Notes: generated from the letters alone by a model not told the origin. Shown: positions 26,666 to 36,333, counted from the first letter of the stretch. The stretch: DNA of 64,000 nt from Blautia sp. MSJ-19 (GCF_018918125.1 NZ_JAHLQA010000004.1:1-64000), one strand, 5' to 3'. Numbers and translations are program-made.

Positions 26666-26845
26666 AACTCATCCTCCTTTTCAGGTCTGTTCTGTCTCCT
26701 GTGTATGTTCCAGTAGAAGCAATTCCTGATTTACTTTTTCTTATAGTATTCTTATACCCCGTCTCCTGTTAGAAATTATATCATGCATCTCCCAATAAAT
26801 GTAATTTGTATTTTACGTTCCTGGCTCATCTCTGTTTACTATAAA

Positions 26846-26890
26846 ACGAAAAAATATCCCCATCCGCAGATTCCTCGGACAGGGATATTC
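26846..26890 (-). terminator. Intrinsic terminator of the maf-HAD operon
   Basis: On minus, AATATCCC and GGGATATT enclose an inner TCCG/CGGA stem and are followed by TTTT. It ends the operon whose last gene stops at 26920. Confidence 0.88.
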
Positions 26891-26919
26891 CTTTCAGCTC
26901 GCCAGATTCAAAGCAGTAC

Positions 26920-27177
26920 TTACCCTTCTACGATCAGATAACCACCGGAAGGCAATGGAAATACCTCACATGCCTCTTTTAACTCTTCATCAGACATTCC
27001 GCTGACATCCGCTCCGGCTTCATCCAGATATTCTCTCACTTCTTTGATGTTCCTTACCTCGACAGCCATACAGTCTTCCAGAAATTCTTCCGCTTCTTCC
27101 AAAGTCTCCGCTACCGGTTCATCATAAAGTCTGCCCTGATTTTTCAGGAATGATTCTATACATTCTTTGCTGTACAT
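26920..27177 (-). CDS. Acidic 85-residue conserved protein
   Basis: This small acidic protein has no membrane segment and no signal peptide. It contains a helical Glu-rich middle (TLEEAEEFLEDCMAVEV) and ends in PLPSGGYLIVEG. I do not recognise a family with confidence. Its ATG overlaps the preceding stop codon as TAATG, a coupling arrangement, so it belongs to the maf-HAD-HAD operon. Confidence 0.75.
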   Translation of the reverse strand: MYSKECIESFLKNQGRLYDEPVAETLEEAEEFLEDCMAVEVRNIKEVREYLDEAGADVSGMSDEELKEACEVFPLPSGGYLIVEG

Positions 27178-27983
27178 TATTTTATTACCTCCTCTATTTT
27201 TCCTTTTGCTCTGATCAGTTTTCGAAGAACTGTCTGTACAGATTCTGTTTCATATGAAGCCGCTTTTTTTACTCCTTCTTTTGCATGTGCCATCGCAAAA
27301 CTGTAAGGTACTGATTTCAGCATGGCGATATCGTTATATTCATCTCCAAATACAACACATTCTTCTTTAGATATTCCCAGAAGCTTCTGATAGACATCAA
27401 CTCCCTTTGCCTTATTTGTCTCAAAAGGAATAAAATCCACCCATGCATTCCCAGAAGTAACTACCGTACAACGATCACCGAATCGCTCCTTCCAGTAACG
27501 GATTGTTTCATCCTGAAGACCATTACTCTCATAAACAGCCATTTTCATACACGGCTCTCTCATTTCATCAAAGCTGTTTATTTCCCTGCAGTTGTTTTTG
27601 ACCACATTATTCATCAGATCCCTGAAATGTTCTGTCTTCGGTCTGAGATAGTAAAAATCTTTTGTCGAACAGGTGAACTCTGCTCCGTCTCTCGCATAAA
27701 TACTCTCTGCAATCTCACGAACAAGCTTCGGATCAAAACTATCCTGATACAGAATTTTTTCGTTATAGACAGCCAGCCCGCCATTTTCACTTATAAAAGC
27801 AATATCATTCACTACCGGTGAGAAAAGCTTTTTCATATTTGCATACTGTCTTCCGCTTGCCGCCACAAAAAGAATTCCAAGTTCCTTTAACTCTCGGATA
27901 AGCGGAAAAATGTCCTCTGGAAGGCTCTGTGCCCCCTTCAGAAGCAGCGTACCATCCAGATCACTTGCAACCAGCTTAATCAT
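27177..27983 (-). CDS. HAD hydrolase, Cof type
   Basis: The 268-residue protein has the type IIB HAD motif I LVASDLDGTLL, motif II Ser/Thr in FVAASGRQYANMKK, and motif IV GDEYNDIAML near the C-terminus. Cof-type enzymes dephosphorylate sugar phosphates, PLP or FMN. I start it at 27983, with GAGG about 9 bases upstream, so that it overlaps the previous HAD gene by 8 bases. Substrate unknown. Confidence 0.93.
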   Translation of the reverse strand: MIKLVASDLDGTLLLKGAQSLPEDIFPLIRELKELGILFVAASGRQYANMKKLFSPVVNDIAFISENGGLAVYNEKILYQDSFDPKLVREIAESIYARDGAEFTCSTKDFYYLRPKTEHFRDLMNNVVKNNCREINSFDEMREPCMKMAVYESNGLQDETIRYWKERFGDRCTVVTSGNAWVDFIPFETNKAKGVDVYQKLLGISKEECVVFGDEYNDIAMLKSVPYSFAMAHAKEGVKKAASYETESVQTVLRKLIRAKGKIEEVIK

Positions 27984-28641
27984 CTTTCCATTCCTCGCAT
28001 ATCTGTAATAAATCCTGTGGTCTTTGTGCAATCACATCTGCCCCGCTGCTTTCCAGTTCCTGTCTGTCCCGAAATCCCCACAGAACGCCGACCGTATGCA
28101 TTCCTGCTGCCTTCCCGGTTTCCATGTCTGTTCTGGTATCTCCTACATACATGCATTCCTGCGGTGTTACTCCAAATTCTTCAGCTGCTTTTAGTGGACC
28201 GTCCGGCGCAGGTTTGCGGCGAACAGCATCACTCTGTCCGATCACAAGGTCAAAATATCCTTCAAACATCTGCCTGATCACTTTAACCGCCGCCACATGC
28301 GGCTTATTTGAACACACAGCCAACTTCATACCCTGCTTTTTTAATTCTTCCAGTGTTTCCAGGATTCCATCATAAGGAACCACCTTATATAATGGATCCT
28401 CATCAAATTTTTTTCTGTAAAGATTCCGACACTGTTCATAATTCAACAGTTCCGGATCACCGGCATCCTTAAGGCATCTGCGTATCAGCATATCAGCCCC
28501 CTCACCACTGTAATATTTGAAATTTTCAGTCGGCTGCGGCTGCAGGTTCATTTTTTCCAAAATCTCATTGGCTACATATGCCATGGATTCCAGTGTATTT
28601 GCCAGTGTTCCATCCAGATCAAAAATACATGCTTTTATCAT
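27976..28641 (-). CDS. HAD phosphatase, phosphoglycolate-phosphatase-like
   Basis: The 221-residue protein carries motif I ACIFDLDGTLANTLES, motif II LAVCSNKPH, Lys in the KPAPDGPLKA stretch and motif IV YVGDTRTDMETG, with a helical cap of subclass IA. That is the Gph/PpaX pattern; the real substrate could be phosphoglycolate, pyrophosphate or a nucleotide. It starts 4 bases after maf and overlaps the next HAD gene. Confidence 0.93.
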   Translation of the reverse strand: MIKACIFDLDGTLANTLESMAYVANEILEKMNLQPQPTENFKYYSGEGADMLIRRCLKDAGDPELLNYEQCRNLYRKKFDEDPLYKVVPYDGILETLEELKKQGMKLAVCSNKPHVAAVKVIRQMFEGYFDLVIGQSDAVRRKPAPDGPLKAAEEFGVTPQECMYVGDTRTDMETGKAAGMHTVGVLWGFRDRQELESSGADVIAQRPQDLLQICEEWKDD

Positions 28642-28645
28642 TTGT

Positions 28646-29236
28646 TTATCCTCTTAACTCAATTCCATGTTGCTTCATTTCATAAAAGAGTCTGCCAACC
28701 GGAAGACCGACAACATTGGTATATTCCCCTCGAATTTCTCTGACATAAACCCCAAAGCTGCCCTGGATACCATAGCTTCCCGCTTTATCCATCGGCTCTC
28801 CGCTTCTGATATATGCTTGAAGTTCCTCATCGGACACTGGATAGAATGTAACGTCTGTACATTCTGAAAAAGAAATATCTTGCCATTTTTCCTGTTTTCT
28901 GATCAAAACAGTGACTCCGGTATAAACCTGATGGGTATTTCCCTGCAGCATTTTAAGGGTCTCGAACGCATGCGACTCATCTGTCGGTTTTCCTAAAATC
29001 TTATTTTTATATGCAACGATCGTATCAGCCCCGATTACAATGCTTCCCTCTTCCAGTTTGAATTTTGCCGCAACTTCCATCGCCTTCTGCCTAGACAGTT
29101 CCTGTACGATTTCCTCCGGCTTATCTGATGTAATCTTCTCTTCTCCGTCTGCCGCACAGATTTGAAAAATAACCCCGGCAGCCGCCAAAAGTTCTCTACG
29201 TCTTGGTGATGCCGAAGCAAGCACAATTTTTTTCAT
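28646..29236 (-). CDS. maf: Maf-family nucleotide pyrophosphatase
   Basis: Maf proteins hydrolyse dTTP, UTP or modified NTPs to the monophosphate and were first linked to septum inhibition. The 196 residues show SASPRRREL (about 8-16), the GADTIVAYKNKILGKP block (about 69-84) and the later GSYGIQG segment. It opens a four-gene operon from the promoter at 29296..29324. Confidence 0.95.
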   Translation of the reverse strand: MKKIVLASASPRRRELLAAAGVIFQICAADGEEKITSDKPEEIVQELSRQKAMEVAAKFKLEEGSIVIGADTIVAYKNKILGKPTDESHAFETLKMLQGNTHQVYTGVTVLIRKQEKWQDISFSECTDVTFYPVSDEELQAYIRSGEPMDKAGSYGIQGSFGVYVREIRGEYTNVVGLPVGRLFYEMKQHGIELRG

Positions 29237-29295
29237 AGAAATGTCCCTTTTCTTTATTTACTGTTTCGTAAACATACTCAGTTTACTTCTGTACC

Positions 29296-29324
29296 AGTAT
29301 ACTCTGTCCCGTCATATCACGCAA
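29296..29324 (-). promoter_or_regulatory. Promoter of the maf operon
   Basis: On minus, -35 TTGCGT (29319..29324), 17 bases, -10 TATACT (29296..29301), with a leader of about 52 bases. Confidence 0.65.
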
Positions 29325-29334
29325 CTGCCAAACA

Positions 29335-29370
29335 TAAAAAAGCCCAGAAATATCTTCTGCGCCTTTTTTA
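29335..29370 (-). terminator. Terminator-like hairpin downstream of tRNA-Thr
   Basis: AAAAAAGCCCAGAA, a 5-base loop and TTCTGCGCCTTTTTT form an imperfect stem flanked by A and T runs on both sides. It can end the tRNA transcript on minus. Confidence 0.6.
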
Positions 29371-29482
29371 TATTCTATATTTTAATCATATCTGCATTCA
29401 ACCGCGACAATCTGATTGCTACTTTGATTACTTTTGATATCTCCAAAGTCCCCAAACCCTTGAAAAACAAGCAAAAAAAGAG

Positions 29483-29555
29483 AGCTGCTGACGGGAATCG
29501 AACCCGTGACCTCCGCCTTACCAAGGCGACGCTCTACCGACTGAGCCACAGCAGC
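29483..29555 (-). tRNA. tRNA-Thr(GGT)
   Basis: The minus strand folds as a full cloverleaf: acceptor GCTGCTG/CAGCAGC, D arm GCTC-GAGC, anticodon arm TCGCC-TTGGTAA-GGCGG with anticodon GGT, and T arm ACGGG-TTCGATT-CCCGT. The 73 bases end in discriminator T, and CCA is not encoded, so it must be added after transcription. A T run follows directly. Confidence 0.96.
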
Positions 29556-29595
29556 ACTTCTCATGAGCCGACATTTCTGTCGCTCACAGTTGATA

Positions 29596-29624
29596 ATATT
29601 AACAGAAAAACCGTGTACTGTCAA
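29596..29624 (-). promoter_or_regulatory. tRNA-Thr promoter
   Basis: On minus, perfect -35 TTGACA (29619..29624), 17 bases and -10 TAATAT (29596..29601), 41 bases upstream of the tRNA. Confidence 0.85.
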
Positions 29625-29740
29625 CAGGTAATTTTAATTTTTTTTGCATTTATTTTCCGATATTTTTTCATGGAAATCTTTTAAATTCAACACTTTTATG
29701 ATATGATTAACCTTTAAAGAAACATTCAGGAGGGAAAGAG

Positions 29741-31405
29741 ATGGAAAACGAAACCGTTTCTAAAAATTTTATTGAAAACATCATTGATAAAGACCTGGCG
29801 GAAGGTGTTTATGATACCGTGCATACCCGCTTCCCACCGGAGCCTAATGGATACCTCCATATCGGACATGCCAAATCCATTCTTTTGAATTACGGACTTG
29901 CTCAGGAATACAACGGCAAGTTTAATATGCGTTTTGATGATACCAATCCTACAAAGGAAAAAAGCGAATTTGTAGAATCTATTAAAGCTGATATCAAATG
30001 GCTTGGTGCCGACTGGGAGGACAGACTTTTCTTCGCTTCCGACTATTTCGGTCAGATGTATGAAGCAGCTATCAAACTGATCAAAAAAGGCAAAGCTTAC
30101 GTCTGCGACCTGACTGCTGATGAAATCCGTCAGTATCGTGGAACTCTGACAGAACCTGGTAAAGAAAGCCCGTACCGTAATCGTTCTGTCGAAGAAAACC
30201 TGCAGCTTTTTGAAGAAATGAAGGAAGGCAAGTATGCCGATGGAGAAAAAGTTCTCCGTGCCAAAATTGACATGGCATCCCCTAACATGAATATGCGTGA
30301 CCCGGTCATCTATCGTGTTGCTCACATGACACATCACAGAACCGGAGATACCTGGTGCATCTATCCGATGTATGATTTTGCACATCCGATCGAAGATGCG
30401 ATCGAGGGAATCACTCACTCCATCTGTACCCTCGAATTCGAGGATCATCGTCCGCTTTATGACTGGGTTGTTCGTGAACTGGAATACCCGCAGCCGCCAA
30501 AGCAGATTGAATTTGCCAAACTGTACCTGACCAATGTCGTAACAGGAAAACGCTACATTAAGAAACTGGTAGAAGACGGAATCGTAGACGGCTGGGATGA
30601 CCCGCGTCTTGTTTCTATCGCAGCACTTCGAAGAAGAGGTTTCACACCGGAATCCATCAAGATGTTCGTAGATCTCTGCGGTGTCTCCAAAGCAAACAGC
30701 TCCGTAGACTATGCAATGCTTGAGTACTGCATCCGTGAAGATCTCAAATTAAAACGTCCACGTATGATGGCTGTCATGGATCCGATCAAACTCGTGATCG
30801 ACAACTATCCGGAAGGACAGGTGGAATATCTGGAAGCTCCGAACAACATGGAAAACGAGGCTCTCGGAACACGTAAGATTCCATTCAGCGGAGAATTATA
30901 TATCGAACGTGATGATTTCATGATCGACCCGCCACGTAAATACAAGCGACTTTTCATTGGCACAGAAGTACGTCTGATGAATGCTTATTTCGTAACCTGT
31001 ACAGGATACGAAGCAGATGATGACGGTACTGTACGTGTTGTACATTGCACTTATGATCCGGCAACAAAAGGCGGCAACGCTCCGGATGGCCGTAAAGTTA
31101 AGGGAACTATTCACTGGGTAGAAGCTACCAACGCAAAAGAAGCAACTGTACGTCTTTATGAAAACATCGTAGACGAAGAAAAAGGTGTATACAATAAAGA
31201 AGACGGATCCCTGAACGTAAATCCGAACTCTCTTACTACTGTTACTGCGTATGTTGAGCCTGCTCTTATGGAAGCCAAAGGCTATGACAGTTTCCAGTTC
31301 GTAAGAAACGGATTCTACTGTGCTGACATCCATGACTCCAAAGAGGGTGCTCCGGTATTTAACCGTATCGTATCTCTGAAGAGTTCTTTCCGCCTTCCTA
31401 AATAA
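29741..31405 (+). CDS. glnS: Glutaminyl-tRNA synthetase
   Basis: GlnRS charges tRNA-Gln directly. The 554 residues show the class I HIGH motif in [13 protein letters not shown] (about 31-43) and the GlnRS catalytic region with [12 protein letters not shown]. The KMSKS loop, normally MSKR, reads [12 protein letters not shown], before DGWDDPRL. The C-terminal anticodon-binding beta barrels are complete. AGGAGGG precedes the ATG. No T-box leader is present, so it is not controlled by uncharged tRNA at this locus. Confidence 0.96.
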   Translation: MENETVSKNFIENIIDKDLAEGVYDTVHTRFPPEPNGYLHIGHAKSILLNYGLAQEYNGKFNMRFDDTNPTKEKSEFVESIKADIKWLGADWEDRLFFASDYFGQMYEAAIKLIKKGKAYVCDLTADEIRQYRGTLTEPGKESPYRNRSVEENLQLFEEMKEGKYADGEKVLRAKIDMASPNMNMRDPVIYRVAHMTHHRTGDTWCIYPMYDFAHPIEDAIEGITHSICTLEFEDHRPLYDWVVRELEYPQPPKQIEFAKLYLTNVVTGKRYIKKLVEDGIVDGWDDPRLVSIAALRRRGFTPESIKMFVDLCGVSKANSSVDYAMLEYCIREDLKLKRPRMMAVMDPIKLVIDNYPEGQVEYLEAPNNMENEALGTRKIPFSGELYIERDDFMIDPPRKYKRLFIGTEVRLMNAYFVTCTGYEADDDGTVRVVHCTYDPATKGGNAPDGRKVKGTIHWVEATNAKEATVRLYENIVDEEKGVYNKEDGSLNVNPNSLTTVTAYVEPALMEAKGYDSFQFVRNGFYCADIHDSKEGAPVFNRIVSLKSSFRLPK

Positions 31406-31418
31406 ACAGAACTTTCGG

Positions 31419-31454
31419 GAGAAGCAGATTGCAAAGATCTGCTTCTCTTTTTTG
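31419..31454 (+). terminator. Intrinsic terminator after glnS
   Basis: GAGAAGCAGAT, a 7-base loop and ATCTGCTTCTC form a perfect 11-bp stem, followed by TTTTTT. Confidence 0.95.
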
Positions 31455-31462
31455 TAAAAATG

Positions 31463-31523
31463 CAAAAAAAACAAGACTGTTGTCTTATAAATGCCAGGCA
31501 TTTCTATCACAACAGTCTTGTTT
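31463..31523 (-). terminator. Intrinsic terminator after the acidic membrane protein gene
   Basis: On minus, AACAAGACTGTTGT and ACAACAGTCTTGTT form a perfect 14-bp stem around an inner ATGCC/GGCAT stem, followed by a run of T. Confidence 0.93.
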
Positions 31524-31542
31524 ATTCTCTTGCGCAAATAGA

Positions 31543-31875
31543 TTATTCTTCTGTCTCTTCGCTTTCTTTTTCTTCTGTTTCTTCCTTGATTGCTTCTTCA
31601 ACTGCCTGCTCGGCATCTGCTGTCTCAGCAGTTTCCTCCACAGCCTTTTCTACAGCTTCTTCTGCCTCTTCCCAGGAAGCAAAATCTTCTGCCGCTTCTT
31701 TCTTTTCTTCTTTCTCAGATGGCTCCTCTTCAGTCTCATCCTCGAAATCGTCTTCAAAATCATCAAAGTCATCTAATGGATCTTTTTTGAATGCAAGTGC
31801 CGCGATTGCACCTGCCGCTGCAGCCGCAACTGCTCCAACTGCTACAAATCCCCAATATTTATTGATTTTTGCCAT
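31543..31875 (-). CDS. Acidic single-pass membrane protein
   Basis: The 110-residue product has one N-terminal helix (about 8-28, WGFVAVGAVAAAAAGAIAAL) and then a very acidic, disordered tail of Glu, Asp and Ala. It is probably anchored by its N-terminus. I choose the ATG at 31875; a GTG two codons earlier also follows the AAAGGAG site. No family recognised. Confidence 0.7.
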   Translation of the reverse strand: MAKINKYWGFVAVGAVAAAAAGAIAALAFKKDPLDDFDDFEDDFEDETEEEPSEKEEKKEAAEDFASWEEAEEAVEKAVEETAETADAEQAVEEAIKEETEEKESEETEE

Positions 31876-31947
31876 AACCACACTTCTCCTTTCATATTAC
31901 AGAAGATTAACTCTCTGATATTCAGCTATAATATAATCATTATTTTA

Positions 31948-32547
31948 CTACTTTTGCTCAGAAAAAGGAAGGGGAAAGTTTCTGATTTTACTCCTGATAC
32001 GCTGCAGCGCATTATCAATGGATTTCGGTGTTTTTCCCATAATCTTGGCAATCTTCACATATCCATATCCTCTGAGATAATAGTCCAGAACTTTATTTTC
32101 CATCGGACTTAAGACCTTCGTAATCTCCTGTTCCAGCGTCCGCGTACTCTCCTGATCAATAATGATCGTTTCCGGATCATCCGCCCAGGAACCTTCCAGA
32201 TGATCCGACTCATTTTCTTCGCTCAGTGAAACATAAGTATTCAATGGCTGATGTTTCTGTCTGTTGGAATTCTGAACCGCACTGTATAGCTGGCGGTCAA
32301 TACAAAGTCCTGCAAATGTTCGGAATGCAGCATCCTTATCTGTCTGATAATTCTGAATCGCCTTAAAAAGACCGATCATGCCTTCCTGTATCAGATCATC
32401 CGTCTCGCCTCCGATCAGAAACATCGCTCTTGCCTTTTTACGGACAAATTCTTTATATTTTTCCATCAGATAATCGGAAATATCCGTTTCTCCCTGTCGC
32501 AGTCTGAAAATCAATTCTTCGTCGCTGTACTGATCGTAACGGCTCAT
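31948..32547 (-). CDS. sigH: RNA polymerase sigma factor SigH (sporulation type)
   Basis: The 199-residue protein has sigma-70 region 2 with LIQEGMIGLFKAIQNYQ and the DNA-melting RTFAGLCIDRQLY, then region 4 with LDYYLRGYGYVKIAKIMG. This matches SigH (Spo0H), which drives transition-state and early sporulation genes. It follows rlmB by 12 bases, as in many Bacillota, in the cysS-mrnC-rlmB-sigH order. Confidence 0.93.
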   Translation of the reverse strand: MSRYDQYSDEELIFRLRQGETDISDYLMEKYKEFVRKKARAMFLIGGETDDLIQEGMIGLFKAIQNYQTDKDAAFRTFAGLCIDRQLYSAVQNSNRQKHQPLNTYVSLSEENESDHLEGSWADDPETIIIDQESTRTLEQEITKVLSPMENKVLDYYLRGYGYVKIAKIMGKTPKSIDNALQRIRSKIRNFPLPFSEQK

Positions 32548-32559
32548 TTTGTTTCCCCT

Positions 32560-33303
32560 TTATTTAGAGCTTTTCACCAGTCTCTGTCTTACAATCTCAT
32601 AGGCAAGTACACCTGCTGCCACAGAAGCATTCAGTGAATCAATATCACCTTTCATCGGTATGGAAGCTGTAAAGTCACATGCTTCTTTTACCAGACGGCT
32701 GACGCCTTCGCCTTCATTTCCGATCACCAGGCCCATTGGTCCTGTCAGATCCAAATCATACATATTCTCTCCGCCCATATCAGCACAGACAAACCAGATT
32801 CCCTTTTCTTTCAGTTCCTCGATCGTCCTCACAAGATTTGTCACTTTTGCTACCGGTGTATAATTAATTGCACCCGCAGAAGTCTTTGCCACCGTAGATG
32901 TCAGCCCGACAGCCCTGCGCTTCGGAATGATAACACCATGTGCACCTGCCAGGTTCGCTGTACGGATGATCGCACCAAGATTATGAGGATCCTCTACATT
33001 ATCCAGAAGAATCAGAAACGGCGGCTCGCCTTTCTCCTCTGCCTTTGCGAGAATGTCTTCTACGGTGCTGTATTCATAAGCCGCAACCTGCGCGATCACG
33101 CCCTGATGTGCATGTGTCTCGCTGAGCTGGTCCAGTCTTTCTTTGGATACATAATTGATGATCGTGTCTTTTTTGCGTGCCTCTCTTGCAATTGTACGTA
33201 CCGGGCCGTCCTGGCAGCCATCCAGAATAAAGAGCTTGTCCACGCACTTGCCGGAGCGAAAAGCCTCCAGCACCGCATTGCGGCCTTCTATCTGTTCACT
33301 CAT
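32560..33303 (-). CDS. rlmB: 23S rRNA (guanosine-2'-O)-methyltransferase RlmB
   Basis: This SPOUT methyltransferase modifies G2251 of 23S rRNA in its E. coli counterpart. The 247 residues include the N-terminal SpoU substrate-binding domain (starting IEGRNAVLEAFRS) and the three SPOUT motifs: NVEDPHNLGAIIRTA, LVIGNEGEGVSRL and IPMKGDIDSLNASVAAG. The start overlaps the mrnC stop by 4 bases. Confidence 0.96.
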   Translation of the reverse strand: MSEQIEGRNAVLEAFRSGKCVDKLFILDGCQDGPVRTIAREARKKDTIINYVSKERLDQLSETHAHQGVIAQVAAYEYSTVEDILAKAEEKGEPPFLILLDNVEDPHNLGAIIRTANLAGAHGVIIPKRRAVGLTSTVAKTSAGAINYTPVAKVTNLVRTIEELKEKGIWFVCADMGGENMYDLDLTGPMGLVIGNEGEGVSRLVKEACDFTASIPMKGDIDSLNASVAAGVLAYEIVRQRLVKSSK

Positions 33304-33725
33304 AATCTGTCCTCTCCGATTCCCATACGGACGAGTTCAAGCATCCTCTGGTAATCTCCTTTTAAATATAAATATCCCATCAGAGCCTCAAATCCTGTCG
33401 CCCGCCTGTAATCTGCCATCGTCGCATGCTTTGCCATAGTCGGTGAATGTGCGTTGCGGCCTCTGCGGTAGATATTATGTTCTTCCTCGGTCAGTTTCTC
33501 CTCGATCACTTCCATGATGGCTGACTGAGAAGCTGCCTTTACCAGACTGCTTGCTTTTTTGTGAAGCTGGTTGACCGGACAGTTGCCCTTCCTGACAAGG
33601 ACTGTACGGATGATCAGCTCATAGATTCCATCTCCGATATACGCCAGAGTCAGCGGAGAATAACTCCGCAGATCCTGGTTTTCAAGATGAAACAGCTCAT
33701 CAAGCTGCATCAAATTCGTTTCCAT
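33300..33725 (-). CDS. mrnC: Mini-ribonuclease III
   Basis: MrnC is an RNase III without a dsRNA-binding domain that trims 23S rRNA ends. The 141 residues have the catalytic signature LAYIGDGIYELIIRTVL (about 27-43) and the acidic residues near EEHNIYRRGRNAHS. It overlaps cysS by 16 bases upstream and rlmB by 4 downstream. Confidence 0.95.
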   Translation of the reverse strand: METNLMQLDELFHLENQDLRSYSPLTLAYIGDGIYELIIRTVLVRKGNCPVNQLHKKASSLVKAASQSAIMEVIEEKLTEEEHNIYRRGRNAHSPTMAKHATMADYRRATGFEALMGYLYLKGDYQRMLELVRMGIGEDRL

Positions 33726-35119
33726 TTTACGCCCTCACGAGTATCTTTCAGTTCGATGCCTTTTTCAAGAAGCAGTCCACGGATCTCATCTGCTCTTGCG
33801 AAATCTTTTGCCTTTCTTGCCGCCTGACGTTCTGCGATCAGGTTTTCGATCTCTTCGTCAAGGATTTCTTCCTTCTTCTCAAGGATCAGTCCGAGAACAT
33901 CGCAGAGTTTTGTCATAACTTCCAGGGTGTGTGCTGCAAATTCTGCTGAGCTTCCTTCCTGTACATTTGTGTTGGCAAATTTGACAAGTTCAAAGATTGC
34001 TGCCAGTGCATCAGCTGTGTTGAAATCATCATCCATAGCTTCCTCGAACTTGGTCACAAATGCAGCTTCTTCCTGCATCAGTTTCTTCTCATCTTCTGTT
34101 GCTTCCTGTACAGCCGCTGCTGCCTTGCGGTCGCGAAGTCTTGCTGCTGCCTCTGTGATTCTCTCAAGTGCGTTCTTGGAGGATTCCATCAGATCCGCGC
34201 TGAAGTTGAGCGGGCTTCTGTAATGTGCGTTCAGCATGAAGAAACGAAGCACCTGCAGATCATACTGTTCACTGATCTCACGGACAGTACGGAAGTTTCC
34301 AAGAGACTTGGACATCTTGCGGTTGTCGATGTTCAGGAATGCATTGTGCATCCAGTATTTTGCAAAAGGAACTCCATTGCAGCATTCACTCTGTGCGATC
34401 TCATTCTCATGGTGAGGGAACACAAGGTCCTCGCCGCCGGCATGGATATCGATCTCCTCTCCAAGGTATTTCTTGGACATAACGGAGCACTCAATATGCC
34501 AGCCCGGTCTTCCGTCACACCATGGAGATATCCAGTATGGCTCTCCTTCTTTCTTCGGTTTCCAGAGTACGAAATCCAGCGGATCTTCCTTCTGATCCTC
34601 ACCGGATACCTGCAGGGAACGGAATCCTGACTGCAGATCATCGAGGTTCTTATGAGAAAGCTTACCGTATTCCTTGAATTTCTTTACACGGAAGTATACA
34701 GTTCCATCAGCAACCGGATATGCATAACCTTTGTCGATCAGTGTCTGGATCATATTGATCATTCCGTCGATCTCCTGTGTTGCAAGCGGATGTGTGGTAG
34801 CCGGTTTTACGTTCATGCCTGCCATATCCTTCTTGCACTCTGCGATATAACGCTGGGAAACTTCCTCTGCGCTCACGCCTTCCTCGATTGCTTTCTTGAT
34901 GATCTTGTCATCTACGTCTGTGAAGTTGGATACATAGTTTACTTCGTATCCTTTGTACTCCAGATAACGGCGTACAGTATCAAAAATGATCATCGGTCTT
35001 GCATTTCCGATATGGATCAGGTTGTATACAGTCGGTCCGCATACATACATGCGTACCTTGCCCTCTTCCAGCGGTACAAATTCTTCTTTTCTTCGTGACA
35101 TTGTATTAAAAAGTTTCAT
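33710..35119 (-). CDS. cysS: Cysteinyl-tRNA synthetase
   Basis: The 469-residue class I synthetase has the HIGH motif in [11 protein letters not shown], the KMSKS loop [10 protein letters not shown] and zinc-binding Cys/His residues in CGPTVYN and AQSECCNG. It is full length. The gene precedes mrnC with overlap and follows ispF by 33 bases. No T-box leader is present here. Confidence 0.97.
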   Translation of the reverse strand: MKLFNTMSRRKEEFVPLEEGKVRMYVCGPTVYNLIHIGNARPMIIFDTVRRYLEYKGYEVNYVSNFTDVDDKIIKKAIEEGVSAEEVSQRYIAECKKDMAGMNVKPATTHPLATQEIDGMINMIQTLIDKGYAYPVADGTVYFRVKKFKEYGKLSHKNLDDLQSGFRSLQVSGEDQKEDPLDFVLWKPKKEGEPYWISPWCDGRPGWHIECSVMSKKYLGEEIDIHAGGEDLVFPHHENEIAQSECCNGVPFAKYWMHNAFLNIDNRKMSKSLGNFRTVREISEQYDLQVLRFFMLNAHYRSPLNFSADLMESSKNALERITEAAARLRDRKAAAAVQEATEDEKKLMQEEAAFVTKFEEAMDDDFNTADALAAIFELVKFANTNVQEGSSAEFAAHTLEVMTKLCDVLGLILEKKEEILDEEIENLIAERQAARKAKDFARADEIRGLLLEKGIELKDTREGVKWKRI

Positions 35120-35152
35120 GTCTCTTTCCTCCGATATTATTTTGTAACAGAA

Positions 35153-35632
35153 TCAGCCCTGGATCTCTGTCAGCAGACAGATTGCCTGAGAAGAGATTCC
35201 CTCTCCGCTTCCGGTAAATCCAAGTCCTTCTTCTGTAGTTACCTTGACATTGATCTTTGATTCCGGGATCCCAAGAGCATCTGCCATATTTTTACGCATC
35301 TGTGGGATGTGCGGTGCCATCTTCGGTTTCTGCGCGATCACTGTCGCATCAATATTTCCAATTTCATAGCCATGTTCCCGAAGAAGTCCTGCCACATGCA
35401 CCAGCAGCTTAATACTGGAAATTCCTTTATATGCCGGATCTGTATCCGGAAAATGTTTGCCGATGTCTCCAAGTGCCGCAGCACCAAGCAGTGCATCCAT
35501 AACTGCATGAATCAGCACATCTGCATCAGAGTGTCCCAGAAGACCTTTTTCCCACGGAATATCAACTCCACCAAGAATCAGTTTTCTTCCCTCGGTCAGC
35601 TTATGTACATCATATCCCATTCCAACTCTCAT
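35153..35632 (-). CDS. ispF: 2-C-methyl-D-erythritol 2,4-cyclodiphosphate synthase
   Basis: IspF acts in the MEP isoprenoid pathway. The 159 residues show MGYDVHKL near the start (zinc-binding Asp and His), [17 protein letters not shown], and the [17 protein letters not shown] loop. I start it at 35632, with AAGGAG 7 bases before the ATG; a longer frame overlaps the upstream gene without a better site. No ispD is adjacent. Confidence 0.96.
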   Translation of the reverse strand: MRVGMGYDVHKLTEGRKLILGGVDIPWEKGLLGHSDADVLIHAVMDALLGAAALGDIGKHFPDTDPAYKGISSIKLLVHVAGLLREHGYEIGNIDATVIAQKPKMAPHIPQMRKNMADALGIPESKINVKVTTEEGLGFTGSGEGISSQAICLLTEIQG

Positions 35633-35643
35633 ATTCCGTCTCC

Positions 35644-36333
35644 TTATCTCTGTTCCGCCTGACTGGCGATACCGCATTTTATGAGTGCATACATCAGTTT
35701 CTCACATGTTTCTGCATCACCCTGTTCAATCAGCTGCTCTGCTCTCTGGATATCTGACGGCTGCAAATCGCTTCCGTTCAGACATGCCATACCGGCAATA
35801 TTAAGCGCTGCCGGCGCATTTGCAAAAATGTCCGTATCTGCATAGATCGCGACCGGCGGCTCTGCAGGAATCCGTTTCTCCTGTCCGTTCCATACCATAT
35901 TCGCTGCTTCTGATACAAATCCGTCTGTACTGGCTGCTGTGGGGACGGAAATAAAAGGAAGCTTATACTGAAAAGCCACATATCTGCTGATATCATGAAT
36001 CGTGCCGGAACCAACTGCCAGGATCAGGTCAATATCCTCATCCATATAATTCTCCACGATTTCTACCGCATGCTGGTCTGCCTGAAGTTCTTCTGCATCC
36101 AGAACCAGAACCTGACATCGGTCAAAAATATCTTCCATAAGTTCTTCTGTCGCTTTGCATGTGTTTGTATCACAGATCAGAAGCGGTGAGATATATTCTT
36201 TCAGAAAGCCCTCTGACATGGCCTCTTCGAGCATATTTACCGCTCCCGGTTCAATCAATACTTCCTTTACCTCTGTATGGTGCATATTCCCGTCCCCGCA
36301 AGGTCGGGCAAAGTCATCTGCATCGACTCGCAT
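35644..36333 (-). CDS. Internally deleted glycerol-1-phosphate dehydrogenase-like protein
   Basis: The N-terminal 190 residues follow the AraM/EgsA sn-glycerol-1-phosphate dehydrogenase pattern: [19 protein letters not shown], the NAD loop [15 protein letters not shown] and [20 protein letters not shown]. The family then has a metal-binding helix starting GDLLxK and two later His ligands. Here the sequence jumps from NIAGM through ACLNGSD to a late helix ([11 protein letters not shown]), then stops. The protein has 229 residues instead of about 350-420 and keeps none of the metal ligands. It is in frame, with a good ribosome site, and heads the ispF-cysS operon. It is a remnant or a non-catalytic derivative. 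Confidence 0.75.
   Translation of the reverse strand: MRVDADDFARPCGDGNMHHTEVKEVLIEPGAVNMLEEAMSEGFLKEYISPLLICDTNTCKATEELMEDIFDRCQVLVLDAEELQADQHAVEIVENYMDEDIDLILAVGSGTIHDISRYVAFQYKLPFISVPTAASTDGFVSEAANMVWNGQEKRIPAEPPVAIYADTDIFANAPAALNIAGMACLNGSDLQPSDIQRAEQLIEQGDAETCEKLMYALIKCGIASQAEQR

Noticed and set aside
29241-29684. Open frames on both strands across the tRNA gene
   Set aside because: They contain the well-known false peptides produced by translating tRNA genes (ADGNRTRDL and VAQSVERRLGKAEVTGSIPV types). The tRNA cloverleaf explains the sequence.
29625-29740. T-box leader for glnS
   Set aside because: The gap is too short and lacks the GGTGG-type T-box sequence; the same holds for cysS.
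35644-36333. Frameshift as cause of the shortened dehydrogenase
   Set aside because: I read the other frames around 35770..35810 and found no continuation of the missing metal-binding helix, so an in-frame deletion fits better than a frameshift.
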